This document shows positions 55,951 to 64,000 of a stretch of DNA of 64,000 nucleotides, in pieces. The stretch is from assembly GCF_963678635.1 (NCBI RefSeq), contig NC_087070.1, forward strand, positions 22,805,419-22,869,418, in the 5' to 3' direction. A model generated the notes under the pieces. It saw only the letters and a list, made by a program, of their open reading frames with translations. It made no database searches and was not told where the DNA came from. This DNA comes from Symsagittifera roscoffensis. Lineage: Eukaryota > Xenacoelomorpha > Acoela > Convolutidae. A program made the position numbers and the translations under genes. How positions within the stretch are numbered: position 1 is the first letter of the stretch; each line of letters opens with the position of its first letter.

Positions 55951-56854
55951 GAAGTAGGCGATATGGGTTGTGCTATCAAATATATGCAACGATTTAATCC
56001 AGCACAGAGAGCATTTCAAATTGCCTCGAGACAAGCTTTAAAGTTGAGCTCAAAGCATCAATACGTTTCAGATGTCATACGAAAGCTTCGTTCAAAAGTT
56101 TCTATATTTGTTAGATTCAAAATCAAAACCCGCCTAGCACAAATTTTTTATGCTTTCATCGAAACCGGAATAAACAAGCCGCAATAAAAAAGCCGGAGTT
56201 TCTGAGAAACCGTTTTTCGAAAATCATATAGAGAACTTTCATTTAAAAAACCAAAAATTTGTCTTTATAATTACAAAGCCGCCATTACTCATGAACGATT
56301 GAGGCTGAAACAGGGAGCTCTTGAAAAAATGCACTACAATGCACGGGTTATTAACAAAACGGTCAACTTGAACGTAAATAAAAAAAAAATGATGTGAATT
56401 TTGCTGATAAATTTTGATGATGTGAACTTTTTGTTGAGCTCGGCAGCGATTGACTTTTCGATTTAATTAGTCAGCTACAAATAGTTTGTTTATTGAATTG
56501 ATCAAAAGTCTGATTTTCTGTCAGAGTTTAGAGGACTGAACCTACTAAACTCTGACTCTCATAGTAAACTTGAATATTTAGTTTTAATAATTTCTGATCG
56601 TCTTTAAATAATATTTACAAAGCTAAATTCATCATAAATGATTTGATACTTTCATTGTTCTCAAATATTATATCAATCATATTTTGTGCTTTACATTTGT
56701 AAAACAATAGTGATTTAACACAGTGTATAGTTTGAACTTTTCCCCTATTTTGATTAATTTCATTTTTTTATATTGCATTTTTTGGTGAAAGTGTTCTTTT
56801 TTCTAATAATTTAGCCATTTCAATTTTTAATTCTGGTTCAAATTCTTAACGATA
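55951..56854. other. Short unidentified frame and upstream flank of the ABCG gene
   Basis: ATG 55963 opens a 74-codon basic frame (MGCAIKYMQRFNPAQRAFQI) ending TAA 56185-56187. It has no known domain and may be chance. The remaining sequence to 56854 is the presumed 5' flank or untranslated leader of the ABCG2-like gene. No strong core promoter motif is visible. Confidence 0.35.
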
Positions 56855-57028
56855 ATGTCTGACGAGAACAGTCCGACTAGCAGTTACATAATTGACGTGG
56901 AACACGAGCACACGAATACTAATGGCTCGGCCTCCATCGACCACGACAACCTCTCCACCTCCCACTCCTCTGTTGCCGAACTAGACGTCCCTTCTCCCGA
57001 CACGAACCAACTAAAACCACCAATAAGG
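56855..57028 (+). CDS. ABCG2-like: ABCG2-like transporter, first coding exon (N-terminal tail)
   Basis: ATG 56855 starts 58 codons with a polar, acidic tail (MSDENSPTSSYIIDVEHEHT, ending LKPPIR). The codons are GC-rich and Ser/Asp-rich, as usual for the cytoplasmic N-terminus of ABCG half-transporters. The donor chosen is AGG-GTTGGG, the only GT before the in-frame TAG that keeps phase 0 for the next exon. The start assignment rests on the first ATG in the only open frame. The donor is weaker than the others in this gene. Confidence 0.65.
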
Positions 57029-57508
57029 GTTGGGATTTATTAGCATTTCATACCATTTGCTTTAGTAGCGGGGTGTATTTCAAGGAACTGATTTTAAGTA
57101 TTATGATTTCTCAAAACAAGAAAATGAAAAAAATCAGAAGTTGCGTCAACTGACACTTGGAGAGAGTTTCGGCAAAGATTTTTTCATGGAACAGAAAAAA
57201 AAACATTCGTTTTTAAAAGATAAACAAGGATAGTTTTAAAGGTTTTGAATATATTTGGAAAGAAAGTTCTTCTAAATGATTTCCATAGAACGACATTTTG
57301 GATAGATGGATAAACAATCAAATTACAATAATCGCACCCTGTATTCATAATCCTTAACAGAACGAAGTCAAAGACATTTGAAAACGGATTAACTGGTCTA
57401 ACGACGCTCTCTCGCGGCTTCACTCTTGGATATAGTTATTACCAACATCCTATACTAGTCTATACTATTTTTTGAGCTTAATAACCACTTACTAATAATG
57501 TTAAAAAG

Positions 57509-57758
57509 GACGAAGTGGATGATGCGAATGGACGCACGTCAGAAATGAGTTTCTCGGAGCTGCTGAACAAACCGAACAACGAACTGTCCTTCCGTGACCT
57601 CTCTTACACAGTGTGGGTTAAGAAAGAAAAGGAGCACAAGAAGATCCTGGATAAAGTGTGTGGGCATTTTGCGCAGGGGGTCAATGCTATCATGGGTCCA
57701 AGTGGAGGTGGGAAGACCAGTTTGTTGGATATTTTGAGCGAGCGAATCAACCTTACAG
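57509..57758 (+). CDS. ABCG2-like: ABCG2-like transporter, exon 2 with Walker A
   Basis: Acceptor TTAAAAAG, donor ACAG-GTAAGA. In phase 0 it encodes 83 codons plus one base. It has ELSFRDLSYTVWVKKEKEHK, KILDKVCGHFAQGVNAIMG and the ATP-binding Walker A loop GPSGGGKTSLLDILSERINL. GPxGGGK(S/T)SLLD is close to the ABCG2 pattern and differs from most ABC transporters, which have GxGK with other neighbours. The nucleotide-binding domain comes before the membrane domain, as in all ABCG proteins. Confidence 0.93.
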
Positions 57759-58379
57759 GTAAGAATCATTTTTGAATATCCTTTCAATTTGGTTTTTAAA
57801 TGAAGATAATCTCAATGAAATTAAAAAAACCAAAGGCTGAATTTTAAATTTTGTGTTTTTGAGATGAGAAGCAGAATGTTTTAATCATATAAATTAGTTC
57901 TCCGAATTTTTGAAACTGTTTTTATAGATTTTTTAAGAGCGCAATACACTTTTACTTTCTCAATGAACGATTCAAGTGCTGCCTGAAAGCTCGAACTTTA
58001 CTTCGTCATTGTTTAAAAACAATAGTAAAATCAGAGAGGTTCCCGACCCCTTTAAAAATTTTCATCTTTTGCCATAAATTTCCCCGTGAAGTTGTCTAAC
58101 CGTGAAGTTGTCTAAAAACATAAGTATTCAGACAAATTTTTCTTCTTTCGTCTCTTAATTGAGTTTGCGTTGATTTAGCACAACTTTTCGACCACAGTAT
58201 CTTTGAATGAACCAATTTGCAAACAATTTCTTCTAAAACATGATATTTTTTTGGTTATGGGTACAGTTATTTTCGTTTGAATTATTTGAAAACTGCTTAA
58301 CAGCGTACAAAATATTTTCCCCCACATTTGTACGGTATGAGTTCCAGGTCATGAGTTCTTTTTTTTAAATTATCCCTTC

Positions 58380-58760
58380 ACACGCTATCTAAAGTAGACA
58401 GTGGGCTGATATGATTCACTTATAACGAAGTAATAAAAAACCAAACAGCTCGCCTCAATTCAATTTTGGAACGATTTCTAAAATGGATTAAATCAATGCT
58501 CACTCGTGAATGGCACCAAAAACATCGCGCGTAAATTGTCTTAAATTGGCCAACTTTGTTTTCAAATTTAAATCTTTCAGCTCCCACAACTTCAGAACAA
58601 TTATTCACAGGTGAAATATCTTTTTGAAAGCTCTGGCAACAACACTCTCGTCAAATGCTCAGGCAAAAACTCAGTCAAAAATTGCTCGTTGAAAAATTGA
58701 AAAAAAACCGAGCACACGCATTTTGCCTTTTTTCGAAAATAATTATAACAAAAAAGTTAT
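58380..58760 (+). repeat. Decayed dispersed-repeat copy in the ABCG intron
   Basis: Recognised from CACGCTATCTAAAGTA, ACATCGCGCGTAAATTGTC, AAATTGGCCAACTTTG, CAGGTGAAATATCTTTTTGA and GAGCACACGCATTTTG, in the family order. Confidence 0.55.
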
Positions 58761-59039
58761 TACACTTCTGATAATTTTTGGTTGGCCTTTCGAAAATTGC
58801 AAATTTGGTTAATTTAGAAGAATTAATGCGAGATATTGTATTCATTTAAATCGTAAGAGGTGATTTTAATGAGCTCAAAATTTGTTCCAACTTGATTTGA
58901 GAATATTAGTAATTTACTAGATACAAATTATAAAAATTACACAGAACTGATAAAATTAAAAATATATTTTTTTAAAATTCTAATAGAAAAACTAAAAACT
59001 GTTCAATTTTTTTTTCAAAAATTACATCAGTTTTGGAAA

Positions 59040-59770
59040 AATTAAAAAGCTGACTTACTCCTTTGATTTTTAAGACAGTCGAAAGTGTCAAGGCTTTGCC
59101 CTGATATGTGAGCAATTTTTATGATTTTTAGCCTAATTGTTGATGGCCATTCTTTGGGTTTCTCGATTGAAACTGAAAATTTAACCTAAAAATTCGAGAA
59201 AAGTCAACAACTTTTCAAAAAATGATCAAAAAATCAAAAATTTGACTCAGAAACACCAGTTGTCAAAATTGTATCTGAAAGTTGATTTAAATTTTATACA
59301 CAAAACTGCTCATATCAAGGCATTTCTTTGAAACATCTGATTGGATTTAAAAGAGAAGTTTTTGATTTGAATTGATGGAAATTTAAAAAAATCATCCCCA
59401 TCATGGTATTACAAATACCAATAGGTATAGCAGGTAGTAATTGACTGATTAGAACAACTGGTGGGCCTCAAGTCAATTCAGTCGATTGAGACCTCTTACG
59501 CCTTAATAGCACGAACAATATCGCGCGTTAATTATCCAGGTTGACTAAACTGGCATTTCTGAAATCCTCAATACTTGCAAAAAAGATTATATGACAACTA
59601 TCTTCTGGAATTTGAGTTCAAGACATTAATAATTTTAGAACATCAGAACACAGTTTAGCTGGAAATTGCTAGTTAAAAAATTGAAAGTGGCCTGGAGAAT
59701 AAAAAAAGACCAGGGATTTAGCCAGTTTCTTCAAAAAACGGAACAAAAGTACAAATTTGAACAAGAATAG
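59040..59770 (+). repeat. Second decayed dispersed-repeat copy in the ABCG intron
   Basis: Holds the family blocks in order: CAAGGCTTTGCCCTGATATG, ATCATCCCCATCATGGTATT, CTTACGCCTTAATAGCACG, AATATCGCGCGTTAATTATC, GGAATTTGAGTTCAAGACA and GCTAGTTAAAAAATTGAAAG. Possibly two overlapping insertions. Confidence 0.5.
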
Positions 59771-60827
59771 GAAGTTGCTGTGCAAGTGGAAGAGAAATTT
59801 TTGTTTTGTCCATACTTTATAAAAAAAAAAAAATTTTAAATTTTTTCTTTGTTTTTGCTGTAAATTATTATAATTTTTAATCAGCGGTGTGATTCAAAAA
59901 CTATCGCATAGAAAATTAGAATATTAGGCAGGATGGAAAATTTTTGTTACCAAAAAAAGAAGACAAAATTGAAAAAAGCTTGAATATTTTTTCTTTTTTT
60001 TCTCATTTTTTGCACAATAATTTTTAAATAACACCAATTTATCGAAACAAGTTCTAAATAAAACGTGCTAAACAAATAGTTTTACAATAAAATCAAGTTT
60101 TTTTATTCTAAAAGTCTAGAACTTTTTTAACTTTTTTTAACTAGCGTAACCTCATCAGGTTTTTTGCTCGAAAATAGCCAAATTTTCCAAAACTTCAAAC
60201 TAGTTTATCCTAACCACTGGACCAATTTTTGAAAATATTTTAATGTCCTTCGAATTACAATCGAAACGGTTTTAATACGAGATATTGCTCGGCCCATTCG
60301 GATGGTTATTTGGGGTACCTGATTTTGCGTGGGACATAAATAATAAAAACAAGGATAACCGCTTACTGTGCAAGTTGCACAGAATGTTACGACCATAGTC
60401 TTTAAACATCTACCAAATTTTTTTTTCATATCAGTGTAGCTTTTTCTGCGTGCCCTGGTGTGATAAAAAGGTCTGAAACAAAATTTACTTTAGTCATATT
60501 TCACAGTATCATAACAATATAGGCAAACCAGAAAAGCAGTGTTTGAAGAAAAATAACTGGAAAAATAAAAAATTAAAATCGAACAAAATTCAAAACTTTT
60601 TTCAATTTTTTTGTAGAAAATTTTGAGTACCAAAAAGGCAATAAAAATCTCCAAACACTAATTTTACTCGAGTAAAATCACCAGTCAGCAAAATTAGGGT
60701 TTTGTAAGCGGCCTAAGTTGAGCATAAATAACCCTGCTTCCTGACATTCGTGGCTCGGAAATAGACAAAAAATCAACAGTTTCGAACCGGTTTTTTTCGA
60801 CACTAGAAAATATTTTGGAATTTTTGA

Positions 60828-62283
60828 ATTGCGGTTCGAGTCACGACTGAAAGGATTTTATTATGATATATCACTCATCCCAGTTCCATGATTATGTATG
60901 GTACATGATTTTGCCTGGAAAACAAAAAAAAACTAAAACACACCCGAATACCCCAGTTCATCCCCAAAAAATTAGCCAATTGCTGTGCAAGCAACTCAAA
61001 AATTGACAAAAAAAATTACTTTCTCATCAACTTTTGTCAGTTTTTGTAATTAATGCGAGTAAAACAAAACCTATAAAAAGGTAACATAGTTCCCCACATT
61101 CAAAATCAAAATTAAATACCATATAAAAACAGTTTTTCAAGACCAAACAGTTTTTTTGGAGTTCATTTTTTAAGTAAGAATGTATCATATTGTATAAAAG
61201 CGAATTGAATTTTAAGTCAAAAAATAAACGACCTATATTAAAATGTTTTCTATTTAACACACATACTAGCTCTCGCTTTTCTCGCCTGAAATTAAACTAA
61301 AAAAACTAAAATTCAAACGGGTTTTTCTCAAAATTGAAACAAGTTTTCGAAAATTTCAATGTTCAATGAAGTTGTTCGAATTATGACTGAAGGCGACCCA
61401 TTTAATAATCTTTATGGAACTTGATTTTGCGTATGAAAAATGTACACGCAAAGACAGTTCCTCCTACTATAAGGTCAAAATTCTTTTCAAGCGGATTACT
61501 GCCATCAAGAGCTACACTCACTAGAAGAAATTTAAGCTATAGTACGCAGTTTAATTTTCATAAAACTGCGTACTATAGTTTAAACTTCTTCTAGTGAGTG
61601 TGGCTCTTGATAGCAGTAATCCGCTTGAAAAGGATTTTGACCTTATAGTAGAAGGAACTGTCTTTGCGTGTACATTTTTCATACGCAAAATCAAGTTCCA
61701 TAAAGATTATCAAATGGGTCGCCTTCAGTCATAATTCGAACAAATTCATTGAAATTTTCGAAAACTTCTTTCAATTTTGAGAAAAACCCGTTTGAATTTT
61801 AGTTTTTTCGTTTAATTTTAGGCGAGAAAAGCGAGAGCTAGTATGTGTGTTAAAATAGAAAACATTTTAATATAGGTCGTTTAATTTTCTGACTTAAAAT
61901 TCAATTCGGTTTTATACAATATGATACATTCTTACTTAAAAAATGAACTGCAAAAAAACTGTTTGATTTTGAAAAAACTGTTTTTTATATGGTATTCAAT
62001 TTTGATAATGAATGTGGCGAACTATGTCTCCTTTATTTAGTTGTTTTTTTCTCGCATTAATTAAAAAAACGGACAAAAATTGATGAGAAAGTAATTTTTT
62101 TTGTCAATTTTTTGAGTTACTTGCACAGCAATTGGCTAATTTTCTGGGGATGAACTGGGGTATTCGAGTGTGTTTTATTTTTTTTTGTTTTCCAGGCAAA
62201 ATCATGTACCATACATAATCATGGAACTGGGATGAGTGATATATCATAATAAAATCCTTTCAGTCGTGACTCGAACCGCAATT
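60828..62283. repeat. Near-perfect 1.46 kb inverted repeat with a 10-bp loop
   Basis: Arms 60828-61552 and 61563-62283 (about 725 and 721 bp) are inverted copies with few differences. The centre is CTATAGTACGCAGTTT, loop AATTTTCATA, AAACTGCGTACTATAG. The outer ends are TTGCGGTTCGAGTCACGACT and its complement. Neither arm has an intact gene. No flanking target duplication was obvious. It resembles a foldback element or a recent inverted duplication. Confidence 0.93.
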
Positions 62284-62511
62284 TAAATAAAAATTATAAA
62301 ATTTAAACTTCTGAATGTAAATGAGGTTGTTATTTTCAAAAAAGTCTAACTAACAGAGTCGAGTTTCTATAAAATTGAGAACCAATTTTTAGGAAAATCT
62401 AACAGATAATTCGGTTCATTATTCTTAACTTACTGTAAATTGGGCGCACTCGGCCCTTTTTCTAGCATCTTGGCTCAACTAACCGGCCCATGAGTGTCTA
62501 TGTTTCTGCAG

Positions 62512-62715
62512 GTGTGGAAGGGGAAGTGTTACTGGATGGGGAGCCCACTCCCCCCGACTTCCGACTCATATCGGGCTATGTGGTGCAGGACGATGTGGTG
62601 ATGGCCACTCTGACAGTGAGGGAGAACCTGCTCTTCTCCGCCAATCTCCGACTCAGTACCAACATCAGTCTGTTCGACAAAATGACCAAAGTGGAAAGAA
62701 TCATCCACCAACTGG
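62512..62715 (+). CDS. ABCG2-like: ABCG2-like transporter, exon 3 with Q-loop
   Basis: Acceptor TTCTGCAG, donor CTGG-GTCGGT, phase 1 at both ends. It reads VEGEVLLDGEPTPPDFRLIS, then GYVVQDDVVMATLTVRENLL with the Q-loop glutamine, then FSANLRLSTNISLFDKMTKV and ERIIHQLG. The GYVVQDD-VM-TLTVRENL-FSA-LRL string is a strong ABCG2 signature. Codons are GC-rich compared with the intron. Confidence 0.95.
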
Positions 62716-63187
62716 GTCGGTTAAAAAAAATTTGTTTTTTTTCCGGCCATATTCCCTCCCTCCGTGGATATTTAAAAAATAGTTTAAATACTCTTATTGT
62801 TTTTTTTGCAGATTTTTTTATAATTTCTTCCAATCAATCGAAAAATTTAATGAAATTGAACTGAGAATTGAGTTTTAAATCAAAATGGTTCAGGAATATC
62901 TTTTATCTTTATCTGAAAATAACGGAAATGAAAATGATTTAGAGCCAGAATTTTTTTCAAACTTGGAAAAACTTTTTTTCAATCTCGGACATTTTTTCAT
63001 GGATCAAAAGTTTCATTCAAAGAAAACTTCGGTTTATTATTTTGAATTCAGAAACAAGTTAACGAGTTAGCGAATAAATATTTAGTCGATGTGTTACATC
63101 TCGCCTAGCTTCCCTGACTGAAAAGACAATGGATGCCAAATTGGTCTCGGCAGCTTAAAACATTTAGTAATATCTTTTCCCTTTCAG
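62716..63187 (+). other. ABCG intron
   Basis: A 472-bp AT-rich intron. Short frames such as that at 62885-63070 are not supported as exons, since joining exons 3 and 4 directly keeps the phase and the protein family continuous. Confidence 0.8.
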
Positions 63188-63298
63188 GTCTGCAGGCGTG
63201 TGCAGATAGCATAGTGGGCAGTCAGTTGAAGAGGGGCATCTCGGGTGGGGAGAGGAAGAGGTGCAATGTGGGCACAGAACTACTCACCAACCCAAAGA
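63188..63298 (+). CDS. ABCG2-like: ABCG2-like transporter, exon 4 with ABC signature
   Basis: Acceptor CCCTTTCAG, donor AAAGA-GTCAGT, phase 1 at both ends. It encodes [20 protein letters not shown] and [24 protein letters not shown] is the ABC signature (C-loop) of ABCG proteins. Position and spacing to the Q-loop match the family. Confidence 0.95.
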
Positions 63299-63973
63299 GT
63301 CAGTCTCCTAGAGATTACTCATTAAAAAATAGTTCTTACTGTTAAGAACTTTGAAATACAGTTGATGCCAAGTTGTTGGCAACATCGGTGACCTTGAGCA
63401 TCTTATTTGGTCAGAATGCGATGCTTCTTAGGTTATTTAGTGTTTCTGACTTCCGACATCAAAATGAGCAGTTTTAGGTTGCTAAGCTTAGCTTCGTTTA
63501 GATTCGTTGCACGAAAAGATAATTGTCCACAACTTGATATTTACTATGAAACCATTTAACCGCAGGGTAAAGAACAAAGCCTAGAGTTGACAATTTTTTA
63601 CGGAGAATAACTATTCTCTGGTCTGGGAAATGATGACTTGCAATCAAGTAACCAATACGGACCATTCTGGATTGCCTCAAACCATCGTCCGTTTAACTAA
63701 GAAGGGGAGACGTTATGGCATTATAATATCATTCCCTTTTCTATTTTATATTAATCCAATAATTAGGCAGTGAAAATCATATAAGCACTATAAATAAAGA
63801 CCACATACATAATCTAAAGTTATCAACAAATTCTATTAAAAAATGGCAAGATTTTTCATTACTGGAGTGGTCGCTCAACAACTTCTTTATTTCCAACTTC
63901 TGCTCACCAATTTATTTACTTCTATCGTTTTCTTCTTCTAAGTTTATAAGAATTCACATTTCCTATGTTCCAG
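63299..63973 (+). other. ABCG intron
   Basis: A 675-bp intron with no other coding segment that I can support. Exons 4 and 5 join in phase to give the expected Walker B context. Confidence 0.8.
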
Positions 63974-64000
63974 TTCTGTTTCTGGACGAGCCGACTACAG
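63974..64000 (+). CDS. ABCG2-like: ABCG2-like transporter, start of exon 5 with Walker B
   Basis: After the acceptor TATGTTCCAG the window ends inside the exon. With the base left from exon 4 it reads ILFLDEPTT, the Walker B strand, catalytic Glu and start of the D-loop. The rest of the nucleotide-binding domain and the six-helix membrane domain lie beyond the window. Confidence 0.9.

Larger units (their letters stand above)
57759..62511 (+). other. Large ABCG intron filled with repeats
   Basis: A 4.75 kb intron between the Walker A exon and the Q-loop exon. It holds two decayed dispersed-repeat copies (about 58380-58760 and 59040-59770) and the 1.46 kb near-perfect inverted repeat 60828-62283. 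No other coding segment is supported. Confidence 0.8.

Noticed and set aside
62885-63070. Possible extra ABCG exon (61-codon frame)
   Set aside because: Exons 3 and 4 join directly in phase to give the expected ABCG2-like order. The frame lies in the intron and lacks suitable borders.

Overview
The window looks like nuclear DNA of an invertebrate animal. It is very AT-rich. The few host exons have GT-AG introns and stand out by higher GC. Most of the sequence is transposable elements and repeats. No prokaryotic operons, rRNA genes or CRISPR arrays were seen. I cannot name the species. Host genes are read on the + strand at both ends. On the left, three phase-compatible exons (2728-2846, 3687-4018, 6063-6136) and one doubtful terminal exon (7559-7647) belong to a gene I do not recognise. 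On the right, five exons (56855 to the window end) form the N-terminal half of an ABCG2-like half-transporter. Its large third intron-sized gap (57759-62511) holds repeats and an almost 1.5 kb inverted repeat.

The centre is a nest of mobile elements. A complete Maverick/Polinton, 18,543 bp (13392-31934), has inverted ends that start AGTAGTATGC and a perfect 6-bp target duplication (ATCATA). It carries the usual Polinton set. On the minus strand, from left to right, these are adenain-like protease, major capsid protein, basic core-like protein, pVI-like peptide, penton-like minor capsid protein, rve integrase, a small conserved protein, packaging ATPase, a small membrane protein, two related small proteins, a DxE-motif exonuclease-like protein, a conserved protein, an HxH-motif protein and a possible PC4-like protein. 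On the plus strand are an intact protein with a C-terminal nuclear-localisation-like signal and a protein-primed type DNA polymerase B. Nearly every core gene has at least one stop or frameshift, so this copy is dead as written, although several frameshifts sit in homopolymers and could be assembly errors.

The Polinton appears to have landed in the leader of an env-bearing, gypsy-like LTR retroelement. A candidate 5' LTR remnant and primer-binding site lie to its left (12779-12976). Gag, protease, RT, RNase H, integrase, accessory reading frames, env and a matching 3' LTR remnant lie to its right (about 31941-49233). All retroelement genes are broken. Two rearrangements are notable: a 350-bp piece of the Polinton polymerase gene sits inside the retroelement gag region between two copies of a 227-bp retroelement segment, and the env region is present in three head-to-tail blocks whose joins are perfect 28-nt palindromes.

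The rest is repeats: an 11-copy, 300-bp satellite (8681-11976), a Tc1-type foldback MITE with TA target duplication (5146-5863), a dispersed family with a GCGCGAAATATATCGCGCG core in at least eight places, two candidate non-autonomous DNA elements with inverted ends (50545-51355 and 54687-55950), and tRNA-like segments.
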